From: Chrysoporthe austroafricana
Taxonomy: Eukaryota > Ascomycota > Sordariomycetes > Diaporthales > Cryphonectriaceae
NCBI GenBank assembly: GCA_001051155.2
Contig: JYIP02000003.1
Span: forward strand, 4,898,001-4,962,000
DNA length: 64,000 bases
Direction: 5' to 3'
Shown: piece after piece, positions 24,261 to 36,283 of the stretch
Layout: each line of letters begins with the position of its first letter
Numbering within the stretch: position 1 is the first letter of the stretch
Position numbers and translations under genes: made by a program
Notes under the pieces: generated by a model
Database searches by the model: none
What the model saw: only the letters and a program-made list of their open reading frames with translations
Told to the model about the DNA's origin: nothing

Positions 24261-26928
24261 ATGGCCAACTCCATGCAGTCCGGCGGCCATGGAGGCGGCC
24301 CCGGCGGCATCAACAATGTCAACGCCGCCAACGGGCAACCTCATGCCACTGAGTACACCTTGCAGGGTGTTATGCGCTTCCTCCAGACCGAATGGCACCG
24401 GCACGAGCGCGATCGCAACGCCTGGGAGATCGAGAAGCAGGAGATGAAGGGCCGCATAGCAAACCTCGAGGGCGCAGCAAGACGCGCCGACGCAACACAG
24501 AAGGCGCTGAAGAAGTACGTCGCCATACTCGAGGCCAAGGTGAAGGACCAGGCCGCCCAGCTCAAGGCTGCCGCCGCGGGGGACAAGGTGGACGATGAGC
24601 CGCTCAGGCCCAAGAAGCTGGACAGGGAAGCCCTGATACAGGCCAAGCTACGATGTGAGTCTGCAGCTGTCCACCCTCCCATCGTATAATTCCATCCGGA
24701 CTCACTGACTGACGGGTGTCCTGCGCAGCCGCGACCGAGAAGAATTCGGGTGCGGCGAACGACCTGGGTATGGATCTGGAGCGGGTCGACGATGACGAGA
24801 CACACCGATCAGACCTCAAGACCTTCCTCGACCAGTGTCAGGCCGAGTTCACCTATCTTATGATCACGCCTGCCAACCCCATGCCGCCCCGAGACTCGCC
24901 ACCGCTTCCCATGTTAGAAGATCTCCGCGAGAGTGAGGGATACGGTTTGCCCAGCTCCCAGCAGGCAATGGAGCACCTCTCCGCCGCCAACCGCCAGACC
25001 CAAAACCATATAGTCTTCAGGCCTGGGCAGCCGGGCGCCAACCACGCGCAGCCTATACAGAGTCAGCCTCCCAGCCAATTGGCTGTCAAGCATCCCGAAA
25101 TCCAGCAGCCGCAGCCTACTGCAGTTCCGCAGGGTATCATGAGGTCGACCGAGAATCAGCAAGCCTTCGCGAATACCGTCGAGTGGCCTGGTCCGTCAGT
25201 CTCCACTCGAATGGTCGACGACGCCTCTCGGGAATCAAACCACAGCGTGAAACCTCTGACTCGAGCCGAGAGTGGCGGTGATGCTCCGAAGCAGGAAGGG
25301 GTCGATCACGATGCTTGGAACTTTAATGAGGGTTCTTTCCCCGAAGCTGCATCTCATTCCCAACCTGCTGGCTCGAACCGCCCCGACACCGACGTTTTCC
25401 CCGCGGCCGAGAATCTACCCAAGTCACCGGGTCGCGGACAATTGGTTCATCGTCGGAAGGCCTCTCTGGGACGGCGGAGAAGTTCCGACCAGGACATGTC
25501 TCTAAATGCCTTGGCACAAAAGGCCGAGAGTGGCAACTTTAAACTCCGATACGGTCTGCGTGGCCATTTGAACGCGGTGCGCTCGGTCATCTTTTCTGGA
25601 GGCGGCAGCCCTGGCGAGCCCGAGATTTGCACGGCCAGTGATGATGGCCTCATCAAGCGCTTTCATATCCCACGAAGCAGCCCACACATGTACAATGCCC
25701 TGTCAGACTTAGATGTACAGGCTGATTTCACTCACCGTGGACATAACGGTGCTGTACTTTGCTTGGCCTCATGGTCACAGTCACCGAACTTCACGACCGG
25801 GGGCCGAGCACTGGGCGATGGCTGGATATTTTCAGGTGGTCAAGATTCGACTATTCGCGTCTGGGAGCGCGGCAGGGTAGACCCAAAGGCGACCCTTGAC
25901 GGCCATACCGATGCTGTCTGGACCCTTTGTGTGCTACCTGCCACGCTCGGTGCTGTATTTGGACAGAGCAGCCCCTATGGCGCTGCTGATCGCATCCTTC
26001 TTGCTTCTGGTTCTGCCGATGGCACCGTTCGCATCTGGTCTGTGAGCCAGCCGCCACAAATGACCAGCCCTCAACCGCCTCCCACCTCAGCCGGACGGAG
26101 ACCTGGGTCTGGACGCGTCCGAGGCAACAGCATGAGCTCCGGGTCTGCATTCCCCAGCAGCCCGCAGCCGACTATGGCATCCAACAGCCCCTTCGACCAC
26201 ACGTTGGTGCATACCATCACGCGCGAGAATTCTAACGCATCACCGACTTGTATTACAGCGCTCAGCGCATCTGGCGAGTCGTTCGTCGTGAGCTACTCGG
26301 ATGCTGCTATCATTGTGTACGATACCCGGACAGGAGAGGAAATCGGCAGCATGGCGAGCCTGGAGACATACGACGGTACTATCAATACTAGCGTCAACGC
26401 AGTTGTCGCAACTACAGTTGGACTTGACCAGAGCCAACACCAGACCAATCATGGCACATTAAACATGAGCGAGGACGACTCCACCGGAGGCGGAGCAGGA
26501 CCGACAGGTGGCGGCAGGCAGATGGCGGGCAGCGGTGTTGAGGGTACCATCATCTCTGGCCACGAGGACCGCTTCGTTCGGTTCTTTGACGCCAACAGCG
26601 GTAAGTCGAACAAAGTCTTTGCGTAATGTAACCTTTGACTGTCGTGCTGACGAAGTTTCGCGCTCTAGGCCAATGTACCTACAACATGCTCGCTCACCCA
26701 GCTGCCATTTCATCTCTGTCCCTGTCGCCCGATGGACGCGAGCTCGTCTCGGCAGGTCACGACGCGTCGCTCCGTTTCTGGTCACTCGAGAAGCGCAGCT
26801 GCACACAGGAGATCACATCGCACCGCGTCATGCGCGGCGAGGGCGTATGTGCCGTTGTCTGGAGTCAAGATGGTCGATGGGTTGTCAGCGGGGGCGGCGA
26901 CGGTGTGGTCAAGGTCTTTGCCAGGTAG
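24261..26928 (+). CDS. pro11: Striatin-family WD40 scaffold (PRO11-like)
   Basis: Scaffold subunit of the STRIPAK phosphatase/kinase complex, which in filamentous ascomycetes is needed for hyphal fusion and fruiting-body development (known for Sordaria PRO11). Exons 24261-24654, 24729-26600 and 26669-26928 give 841 residues. Residues about 30-70 ([20 protein letters not shown] and following) are the conserved striatin N-terminal segment that leads into a coiled coil used for dimerisation and PP2A binding. A long disordered Pro/Gln/Ser-rich middle follows. From about residue 400, WD40 repeats begin ([52 protein letters not shown]), and the last are in exon 3 ([31 protein letters not shown]). 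The length fits fungal striatins. The symbol is by homology. Confidence 0.94.
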
Positions 26929-27803
26929 GATCTGGCCGACGTGGACAGGTCGCCTTCGCCGCCACCCCCACCGAAGCACGCCGATACGGGATTGAGAAGG
27001 ATGATTGTCTCCGTGGAGGGACTGGGAATCTTCCCAAGCTAGAGGAAGGGGAGCCGATGATTCCTAGTAAAGAACAAAAATGACTCGAGGGCCTGGGGTT
27101 TGCGGAAGGGCACGAAGGGCACTCATCACGATGCCCCAGTTGAGGGCATGGTGTGTAAATCTCAGCTTGGCTGGACATGTTGAACGGAACACTGGGAAAG
27201 CGCTGATACGGGGGAAGAGGCCCAGCGATATTGGCGGCGAAACTTGTACGGGCTGTGTACATGACGGCTACATGGGCGATATTCAATTCGGGGAGCATAA
27301 ACACCTTTCTTAGGAGCATACCTTCAGCTCGAGGATGAGGTCTTTGCTCGGCATGAATGAAGCAAGCCTATTTGCCGGAGCTTTATGGTCTCCATCTCCA
27401 GTTCCCTGGTTAGTTCAGCTCATGAGCAGCCTTGACCGACATTTTCACTATCAGCTGGTGGTCTTGAGATCAGCAACGCACCGCCGATCGGTGTGGGATT
27501 AGTACGACCCCGGCATTTATAGTTTTATATGGGAAAAGAATGCAATCCTCCAAGGCAGGCCAACCACACAGCCTGCAACACAACGTCACAGGATGGGATG
27601 CAGGCACTGGCGAGCCACCACTGCGCTACGTCTCGTGTCGACATCCGTAGAACAGCCTCCTCCAATTTCAACGTCTAACCCCCTTCATTAAATTAATTTT
27701 TCTGAGAGAAAGTCAGACAAGACGTGAAACGAAATTCAAAAAAGAGAGAAGAAAAACGTATCCGTCGCTATCGCCTGTACCCGACAGCCCTTCAGCATCA
27801 CCT
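26929..27803. other. Intergenic
   Basis: 3' region of striatin and promoter of the gene at 27804. No supported gene. An A/G-rich stretch precedes the next start. Confidence 0.5.
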
Positions 27804-28610
27804 ATGCTAAAATCCAACTTGCAGCGCCCCGGCTCGGCGAGGCTGAACGGCAATATGAGCCTCTTGCACCAGAAGGAACAGAATCAGCCAATGGCATTCG
27901 CAACGCCCACAGTGACATGCCACATCACCCGGACTCTCTCTGGTGTCCTCACCGTCACGCCATCGTTGCCGGCATACGACACCTACACCGTCATCCTCAC
28001 GCGTCCCAATGCCCACCACGACAACATCGACGTCTGCGTCAGGACAGAGTCCGGCGCCGCGGTGGGCCACTGCCTGATTCAGGTGTCCTCGAGGAAGTTC
28101 CAAGACTGTACGCTCGAGGGCGACGAGGGATATGGGGACTGCCACCGCAGCAGCGCCCTCGGCATCTCGCACGCTGGCCACGGCCGGAGCACCAGGTACG
28201 AGCTGTCCGCGCCGGACGGTAGGCTTGGGGGCGGGGCGCTGCGGTGGGTACACGACGCGGGCGGCCTGCACGGCGGGACCGTGAACGCCGACAGGCGGCT
28301 CCGGCTCGAGGGGAGCGGCACCGGCGCCGACCGGGCGGGGAGTGATAGCGGTGTCCTCGCGCGCTTCGCGGGGGTTGCTAGCGGCGGGGTGAGCGAGTTC
28401 GGGATGCTGGAGGTCTACGGTTCCGGCGAAGGGTGGGTGAGCGGGCCCGGTGGCAAGGTGGTGGGGGTGGACTGGTGTGGGCTGTTGGTCCTCACTGCCG
28501 TAGCTGTGTATGTGCAGGAGGAGAGGCACCGCGAGAAGAGGGAGAAGATAAAGGGGCGATGGGAGGTGATCGCTGGGATTGCGGATATTCTGGGGCTCGC
28601 TGGGTCGTGA
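27804..28610 (+). CDS. Hypothetical fungal protein, possible tubby-like fold
   Basis: Intronless gene of 268 residues. No signal peptide. It consists mainly of short beta-like strands (YDTYTVILTRPNAHHDNIDV, CLIQVSSRKFQDCTL, RYELSAPDG) and Gly-rich loops. The C-terminus WCGLLVLTAVAVYVQEERHR is a hydrophobic strand or helix running into a basic charged helix. This layout recalls fungal proteins with a LURP-one/tubby C-terminal-like fold, but I see no defining motif, so that is a guess. Met18 or Met30 are alternative starts. The very high GC third-position bias supports real coding. No operon-like or functional link to the neighbours is visible. Confidence 0.7.
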   Translation: MLKSNLQRPGSARLNGNMSLLHQKEQNQPMAFATPTVTCHITRTLSGVLTVTPSLPAYDTYTVILTRPNAHHDNIDVCVRTESGAAVGHCLIQVSSRKFQDCTLEGDEGYGDCHRSSALGISHAGHGRSTRYELSAPDGRLGGGALRWVHDAGGLHGGTVNADRRLRLEGSGTGADRAGSDSGVLARFAGVASGGVSEFGMLEVYGSGEGWVSGPGGKVVGVDWCGLLVLTAVAVYVQEERHREKREKIKGRWEVIAGIADILGLAGS

Positions 28611-29125
28611 GGGACTGTTGCTGGTGGTCTGGGATTTCCATGAGAGCCTCTGTCGCGGCTGTCAGGTCGGCTTATTCTTTCTACAGCTACATAAGTAGAT
28701 AGGCCTTGCATAGTCTCCTAGGAGTATTCCATGTGTCGATGACAGATTTAATTCCTAAGGTTATTGTCTGAAGAAGCGGAAGCTAGTGTTGATCCCGTCT
28801 CGACCTTCTGTTCTGCCAGAGCGATCCGTTGAGGCCCGGTAGTAGACGCCTAGTCAGGACTCCAGGCCCGAGGTTGGACAGTGGCTTATATATTCAGCTT
28901 GGCGAAGCTACTGCATGGCACCTGCAGCTTGACGTACTCTGTGTATGCAAATACCAAGCCCAAGTCAGCTATGTGGCGGAGGCGATGCAACATGACGAGA
29001 TGGCTTACATGTCAGCATCCAACATGTGAATTATCCTTAAATCTTCGCCATTCTTCATCCCACCGCACCGCATGACGATCACAGAGATCTAGTTTGAAGT
29101 GCTTCTATCTCTCCTCTGCATTACA
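28611..29125. other. Intergenic
   Basis: No supported gene; contains the promoter of the pseudophosphatase gene. Confidence 0.5.
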
Positions 29126-30322
29126 ATGGCTGACATCTTGGGGACTGTTCTCGATGTTATCGACGTAGTAAATAGGGCGGTCGAGGTCTTCCAGAAAGTC
29201 CAAGGCTGGCCCGACCAGATGCGCCTTATCGGGAAGCGTATGGAGCGACTGAACTCGAGGTTGACGGACATCGAGGTCTTTCTCCGAAAGCAGACGATCG
29301 ATGAAACTCGGACAGATGTCCTTCTGCTGATCGTCGAGAACATCCGCGAGGACAGCGAACGAATTGAGGCTCTCTTCACAAAGTGGAAGAACGACATGGG
29401 ACCTTTCAACATTCACTTCCGCTTCAAGACTCTGACCCAGGTATACTTCGCCCTGGGAAGCAATGCAGATGAGCTAAGGGACTTGGGCGAGGAGATCGAG
29501 AAGCACAGGCTAGACTTGGGAGACGAGCTACAGCTCATGATGGCCGTCGGCATCAACAACCTGCAGCTTCTTGTCTCCAAGCAGGACCAGAGCCAGGCAC
29601 CGGGAGTTGAAGGGCCGAGGCCACCCTCGCCATCCCCATCACCGGTCCCGAGCCGCCAAGACTACACCGTGATCTTCGTCGACCCTTACAACTTGTCTCG
29701 CAGCATCGTGGCGGAGGCATACGTGAAGCTCATTCGCGAGTGGACGGTCCGCACGGGTGGTGACTGGAAAATCAAATTCGCGCACTCGGCCGGCTTCTTC
29801 AACCGCAACCAAAGTCAGGTGACCGATACAGTCGAGAATATGCAGTATCTGTATCCTAGATACAAGCTGGGCATGAGAGACGGGTGTAGACCGCCCGAGC
29901 CCCTTGCCCTCGACGCGCTGTTCGACAACAAGATGTTTGACTACCCCTTCAAGCAGACTATCAAGGAGCAGATAGAGGCTTGGCGCTCGCGGGGCTTGTC
30001 CAAGACGATATTCAAGACGTATGACTTTATCCTCGTATTCCATCAGAGAGAACGCGATAATCTCATCCGAATGAAGAAGGCGTTGATTAAGAAAGAAGGG
30101 AAGGCAGCTGTGACAACTGGAGGGAAAGGCCGAGTAATACATCTCGGCAACTACCTGACACCGAATGGAGGCCTCCCGTGCGAGATATGGGCGCCCAAAG
30201 GAGACGTGGGCAGAAAGGAGTGGGACACCACGTGCGAACAGATCAAGACGGCTATCAGGAGATTCTTGAAACGGAATATGGGATGGGAACGACCGGCGAA
30301 AGATGCGAAGGTGCTCTACTAA
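29126..30322 (+). CDS. Helical signalling-like domain fused to a catalytically dead LMW-PTP fold
   Basis: Intronless gene, 398 residues. Residues 1-about 155 are amphipathic helices starting MADILGTVLDVIDVVNRAVE, with a heptad-rich middle. The layout is like N-terminal helical domains of fungal NLR-type and HeLo/SesA-related proteins. A Pro/Ser linker (about 160-177) follows. Residues about 179-390 follow the low-molecular-weight protein tyrosine phosphatase fold: TVIFVDPYNLSRSIVAEAYV matches the P-loop strand and helix, FKTYDFILVFHQRERDNL matches the conserved FDYIL-DESNL segment, and the last helix (TTCEQIKTAIRRFLKR) matches the family end. In active enzymes the P-loop is C-x5-R-S. Here it is D186-x5-R192-S193, so the nucleophilic Cys is Asp. 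The acid-loop Asp-Pro is replaced by Ala356-Pro357. It should bind a ligand or partner but not dephosphorylate. The fold calls come from motif reading only. Confidence 0.75.
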   Translation: MADILGTVLDVIDVVNRAVEVFQKVQGWPDQMRLIGKRMERLNSRLTDIEVFLRKQTIDETRTDVLLLIVENIREDSERIEALFTKWKNDMGPFNIHFRFKTLTQVYFALGSNADELRDLGEEIEKHRLDLGDELQLMMAVGINNLQLLVSKQDQSQAPGVEGPRPPSPSPSPVPSRQDYTVIFVDPYNLSRSIVAEAYVKLIREWTVRTGGDWKIKFAHSAGFFNRNQSQVTDTVENMQYLYPRYKLGMRDGCRPPEPLALDALFDNKMFDYPFKQTIKEQIEAWRSRGLSKTIFKTYDFILVFHQRERDNLIRMKKALIKKEGKAAVTTGGKGRVIHLGNYLTPNGGLPCEIWAPKGDVGRKEWDTTCEQIKTAIRRFLKRNMGWERPAKDAKVLY

Positions 30323-31620
30323 GAATGACCATCTATGTCTTTGTAGTATACAACAATGTCTCAGCGGCAGTAGGTAGTACCCCGATAATAGAGGAAAACG
30401 CTTGTAGGCCGCTACACGATTGAGCTACAGATCCGCTTGAAAACGCATTGATTAGCTAGGGAGATATGCCGTTGTTCTCCTGACTAAAGCTGGAATTGAT
30501 GGATTTTTGGTCTAAGACGACAAAAGGACCGCCATACGCACAGATATGATATAGACGCACATCCACCACAAGATTATTCTTCCAGAGAAAATTTTACGAT
30601 AGATAAGAAGACATTATATCCTACGAAAGTGCCTATTCAAAACACAATTGCTCTACGTGGTCTCCGTCCATCTAGTCCTGCAGGCGCATGGTGATCGACA
30701 ACAGCTTCTCTGACGTAGCGTCTACAAGCACGGCCCTATACTTATCGAGTAGCACTTTCCGGTCGTGGACGAAATGAGAGCCCGAGCTGACGCCGACACC
30801 GAGATAGAATGTTGTTGTTGTTAGGGTTCTTTCCGCAGCCCTACGGAGCGTCGGCATGCTTACGAAAGAATGGCAGCTAGACGTTACTGATGAGGCGCGG
30901 CCAGACGAGGCTGAAGCAATACTCTCATATAGATGAGAGCATTTGGCGTTATCTCCGTGGTGACTGGAGACAGCCTAAGTTCAATACAGACGAGACAGCC
31001 ACTATTATCAGGAACGTTGACATAGATTATGGTAAATGTAGGCGTGGATAGTAGGTTAAGGGATAAAGTAGGTTAAGGGATGAGAATGAGGAGCAGCTAT
31101 GGCAGAAGTCAATAGCTGTTAAGGTGTTGGACCTGGAATATTTCAGCATTGGGCCTTCATCAGAAATGCTGGTGGAGAGTAGTTCGAATGACTATAGTGA
31201 TACGAAGACATCGGTAATAAAAGGTTTTGCAGTCACTGTTCACACGTAATGTTTGACTACGTGCACATCGGGTACTTGAGTATATATAAAGATCCGGATG
31301 GTTCTCCACATAAAGACTATGACAGGGAGATCAAACCTCCTCCGCTAGATTCATTATTTAGAAGATAGATCTCGTAACCTTGACACAGACATCACACCAC
31401 TTGACATTTCTTCATTCGTCATTTCTCATCAGGTGCTTGAAAGCAGAGTCCAGGCGACCAGGTAACACTCCTTGCTAGTGAGAAGGCGGAACTGTTCCGC
31501 ATGACGATGAGCATCCTCGACGGCAACTGTGCGGGCATTTTCGAAGGTTAGCTCATCACTGCGACGTGCCGTGTGCAAAGCTGACAGCACGCGTTGGCTA
31601 GCCTGTGCAGCTTGAGCTGA
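30323..31620. other. Intergenic, AT-rich with short direct repeats
   Basis: No supported gene. Near 31045-31080 the phrase GTAGGTTAAGGGAT occurs twice in tandem. A 61-codon minus frame at 30672-30857 has no known domain. A tRNA-like A-box on the minus strand near 30400 lacks a T-arm. Confidence 0.45.
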
Positions 31621-33408
31621 TCAAGGGGCCGCCCCGGCTCCGGGAGACGCCTTCTTCCCCATTCCCTCACGCCTGTTTCTCTCCTCGTCCTTATGACACT
31701 GCTTCTCCTTTTCCTTGCGCTCCTTCCCTAACCACTCCTTGCCTCGCTTCCTAGTCCAAAAGTACATGATCTGGCTGCGACCTACAACACAATCTGTCAG
31801 CCTCCTGCCCGCAACGGGCCGGGGATGGACTTCATCGACGCCCATCAGACTCACGATTGACTTTTTCTGAGGATTCTTTATCATTGTCTTTAGATTGCTT
31901 CATCATCTTGGAAGACTCCGGTTTCTCTACAAACAATGAATCAGTAACGAGGCCGTAGATCCAAGTGCGTATAGATGCGCTATGTACATACGTGAAGAAC
32001 GGTTGAGAGCGTTGTGAATAATGGCGATGTCCCTGTGGACGGGCTTTCCACTGACCTTAGGGATATTCCGAAGCATCTGAGGCTCGCGGGACTCGTTGTA
32101 CGCATCGGCCTCGATCAGCCTGGATGCGACTTGGGTGAGCCACTCCTCGTTCGCGGGATGCTTTGGCAGGATAATGCGGGGCTGGCGCGTCGGTCTTCTC
32201 CGCCGGAGGCTATTAAGAAAGCACTGCAGAAGCAATGCTAAAGTCGTATCCTTCTTCTTTTTTCGTTGTCTCGTCATTTTGACCACATAATTCTCGCGAG
32301 CGTTGCCGAGAAGGACGGCCAGCTTGAAGAGGTCACCTGGTCGCACTCGCAGGTCACAGGGGGGCAGGCATTTCAAATTCGTGTCGATCTCGTCCGCCTC
32401 GTCATCCGTCCAGATGACCTTGCAGAGCCTGTAGAGGAGAATGATAACCTGCTCTGAAAAGTGATCCTCTGGCTCTGTGTTGGTAGCAAAATTGATCCAG
32501 AGCTCGGGGACCCACTGCATGAAGTGCAAGTAGGCAAGGAGACCGGTCTCAATGCATTCTTTGATGGTGGACGCAGAGCCGGAATAGTAGTGGGGAAATG
32601 AGAGGGCGCGAAGAGCTGGAAGGATAGCCTGGTGGTAATCCTTAGCCTCGGTTAGGTTAGAGACATCGATGCCCTCGAAAGTTCCCAGAGCCATTAGGAT
32701 CTCGTCGTCAAACTCACTGCCCACATACCGACCGTTTTTAAGTGGGTAGGGCGAGGTCACGCCTCGGTATCCGTTCGGATGCATCCTGGACCACTCCTCC
32801 ACCCAGATGGCCAGCGACCTTGTCTGTCGCCCTCCGTGTGTGACGAAACCGCCGTAAGGACATACAAGGCGGACACGTGGCTGATCTAGCATTGAGGATC
32901 CTGTAACGGCCAGTTCTCTGTTCTCACGAACCTTCTTCTTTATGGCAGATTTAGGAGCCTTAAAAGGCCAGTAGGGCTCGTTTTCTCGACAATGGCTAAC
33001 CATACTATGAGCTACGCGGCGCTCAGGCTCCTTGCGGGGTTGGGCAATATTACTAGGTAGGTTGGAAGGGCTGTTGCCTGTGGGACTATCGACATTTGTA
33101 AACCCGGAAGTAGAAATAGGCGTGTTGAGGTAACAAACAGACTCGTCAACGCGGCCGACTATATCGTCGAAGCTGCTAGTATTTTGAGATGAGCCGCCCC
33201 TCGAGACATTATTTTTATCCAGAGCTGTAAAGCCTCGGTACTCGAACTCTTTGATGGGCAGGATGGGAGGGAGGGCCGTTTGTTTGCGTCTCTTCTGATG
33301 GAGACATTGCTCGTCCTCCGAGGATGGCGGCGTGCCCTGGCAGAGCGAGCTGCTGCCACAGGCGTTCTTGTGTCTTCTCCGTGGCATCGTGAAATCTGTT
33401 GCATGCAT
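31621..33408 (-). CDS. Hypothetical fungal protein, basic C-terminus
   Basis: I do not recognise the family. Exons 33408-31992, 31926-31855 and 31781-31621 splice in frame to 549 residues. The N-terminal 170 residues are disordered and Ser/Pro/Arg-rich (PRRRHKNACGSSSLCQG). A folded centre starts about LVCPYGGFVTHGGRQTRSLA and includes WVEEWSRMHPNGYRGVTSPY, and helices rich in Leu and Trp (ETGLLAYLHFMQWVPELWIN). Two basic runs, RQRKKKKD and NSLRRRRPTRQP, could be nuclear localisation signals. The last exon is almost all Lys, Arg and Glu (LGKERKEKEKQCHKDEERNR), likely a charged helix. The nuclear location is inferred. Met8 is an alternative start. Confidence 0.65.
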
Positions 33409-36283
33409 GGCTCACCAACGGCCCTTCGTGTGCGAAGCACGAACATGATCTAGGTCAAATGTTGATTTGATGCAGCCGGAAGGACTGAGCACAGCAGTAG
33501 CTTCAATCATCAAATGCGGATATACTTATCAATTGTGAATGTGGTATTTAAAACCGAATAGAGGGAATACTGCAGAGAGTGAACGGAGGGGTACACTGGG
33601 CGGGGGAGAGGGGGATGAAGGAGGCACACGGCTGAGGGCCGTGCTTAAAAAATCAATTATAGCATTGTAGCAGAGGTAGAAGGCAGATGGATGAGGCACC
33701 ATGAGAAGCTTGTCTTACCTTATCAAAGGATCAAGAGCGAGGAACCTCGATAGACGCGATCAAAGTGAATGTGTACCTTGGATGTTGATGGATGTACAAC
33801 CGGTCACAAACTCTCAAAGTACTTTGGTTTGAAGAAGCAACATTCATGTAGCGACCATAGCCAGGTGGTAGGCCCGTGGGTAGTTCGCCGTTTGTCGGCC
33901 TACGGAACTACTACGAGCATAGTCCGCACTCCCGAGCAGTGCCATCTACCTAGGTACCTATATCTCATGGCACTCCCAATTTAGTCAGCCGCAGGAGACT
34001 AGGTAATAACCCAGATAATTGATTACAGTCTTAGTAAGCCTCAAATACGATCGTTCTTGATTTACGCCTAGGGAGTCTATGATTCAAACTTGGATGCTGT
34101 TCTTGGGGAGAAGCATTGAATACATAGCATAAGGTGGCCATAGAATCTCTAGTGGCGAGCGTGTACTAGGTAACTATTACATGAATCGTCGGGAGCGCTC
34201 CGCGATGGCCAATGAAACCCGAGATATTCTTAGCAATAGCTGACTGCATCATGCTTCGCGTGCATACTGTTTGAATAGCGGCCGTCCTTCTACCCGCGTG
34301 AAATGCTCTGGGTTGAGCAAGCGGCGCAGGTACACGGTATATGTCAGGACAGAAGAGTGAATTGTGCTGAGAAGAAAAGAGAGTGAATTCTAGGCTAGGG
34401 GCTAGCTAACAAACGGCCGCGTGCAACACGCAAGAACCAGACAGCGGCCCGTGCGCACTGTGTCGTGTTGTGACAAAGTCGGTGTGTCTCAGTTATAGAC
34501 TGAATTTGCAATACTAGCAAATTGTTGGAGCATAGTGCGGCTGTACTGAGCGTGACGTGCAGAACCATGGGTGCTCCAATTACTAAATCAGAGGCCCCGA
34601 GTTCAAATCGCGCCAATAGATACCAACTTAGTATCGAGCCTGGTCAGCTAGTCTAGACCAGCTTGAAAGCCGAGGCATTTCTACAAGTCTGGAGAGCAAG
34701 TAGATACTGCAGCGGTCCATCAAAGCGCAAGTCGATGACCTCGTCTAGCGGACACTGTCCTGGTCCTCACTGTTATGGAGATGAGCATTTCAAAGTCCCC
34801 GCCAGGCGCAGGATTGACATTATTCCCCGCCCCTAAATATTGCTCAGAATATCCAGTTGTAAGCCGGGTATTTCATTCATATGAGCCACTTGTGGCTCCT
34901 TTTTTTTTTCTTCTTTTTTATCTTCTTTTCCTTTTTCTTTCTTATGTTTTTCTTCTTCTCTTTCCCGTTCCACTGTCCACAGGGCTTACTTACGCCCTTG
35001 CTAATCACTCTGTCTCACTCATTTTCGAAAGCACTTAGAAATATCTTCACTTTCCGACTTTTGAATCATTGATGATCATTCTGACATACAAAAACGGCGA
35101 ACGCACTGCAGTCAACTTTCATCTAGATCGTCGATGATGAGAGTGGTTTAAATTGAAATGGGTAGGTATACGCTAAGGGTGTAACTGGCTAGCAGTGAGC
35201 GACTGCTGTGCCCGCAGTAATGTTTTGGTGAAGCATCACAGCAACCTCACAAAACCTTCGACTAGAGTACACACAACTTACATCTTCCACTGAAGAATCG
35301 GCGATGGCTCCACGTAGCTTCTTTGGATTCTGAAGTATGTTAGGTCTAGTGGAAGTTGACAGTCATCTAATCTCTCTGGGCCTCTGTGAGCAGCACTTTG
35401 ACTGCTTTGTCGTCGAAGACGCCCTAGTCCACACCAGGTGGCTGGCCCAGACCCTATTGGTCTTGCTCATATATCTTGCCCACTCTCTCACCCAGGTTCC
35501 TAACGCTGAAAGGCCTGGAATCCCAGTCTGCTTAGATACCTTTGCTGAATAGCGCACCTTCCATCGTCGTTGACGATGATCGATGATGGAGATAGTATCA
35601 TGAGCCACTTTGGGCTTCTGCGAATTGTCTCTGTATTCGGTGGTCATAGTAGGAGGCTGCGTCGCAACGACTGCCGACTTGCAAGGCCTTGGAGGCTTGA
35701 TTTTCCTTACGGCAGCCTCGGCGGCCTCTCATCTGCAGGGGGGACGTCCCTAGTGACATGAGGTGCGTGAGATCATTGATATGGACAGCGAGAGATTATG
35801 TCTTGTTCTGGTCGACGTGGTCAAGATCCGGGGATCACCTGGGGTGCAGAGTTCGGAGGCTAGCTTGAACGCTGCATTCAGTGGTGTGTATCTGGAAGCA
35901 ATGGTCTGGTCGGTCGAATGGGAAACGGCGGCACTCGTTCACACGAGCCTTTTCATTGTATCAGGACCCCTTTCTGCCATGTAGCGCTGTCAAAATTCTC
36001 TGCTTAATGATTTACGAGAGAAGGGGGAGGGGGTGGGGAGAGTGTGGGTACCTAGTCTTAGCTGTGCTCGTGAAAGCCGCTAACACGCACTATCTTAGCC
36101 AGCGCCAGCGATCGCACGACAGATGATGCGAGCGGTTAAGGTAGTCAGTGAGCTGTGCACCGCGATGTGCTGAATATTGTGCGGTCCACCAGCACCCTAC
36201 GACAATCCATCAGTGTTACCCAACGTCCTCTTCCCCCTGCAGAATACATACCTCCCCCAAATTTTGTATTCTGCGTTGGAATT
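33409..36283. other. 2.9 kb gene-poor stretch with polypyrimidine tract
   Basis: No supported gene. A C/T tract of about 75 nt lies at 34898-34975. A degenerate tRNA-like B box (GAGTTCAAATC) is near 34600, but its stem does not pair. Open frames of 60-95 codons on both strands have no domains. Confidence 0.45.

Noticed and set aside
30390..30450. Minus-strand tRNA-like start (TGTAGCTCAATCGTGTAG)
   Set aside because: The D-arm does not close and there is no T-arm downstream.
30880..31110. Possible transposon remnant with tandem GTAGGTTAAGGGAT
   Set aside because: Only two copies, no terminal inverted repeats, target-site duplication or transposase frame.
34540..34620. tRNA-like B box (GAGTTCAAATC)
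   Set aside because: Two of five T-stem pairs fail and no acceptor or D-arm can be placed.
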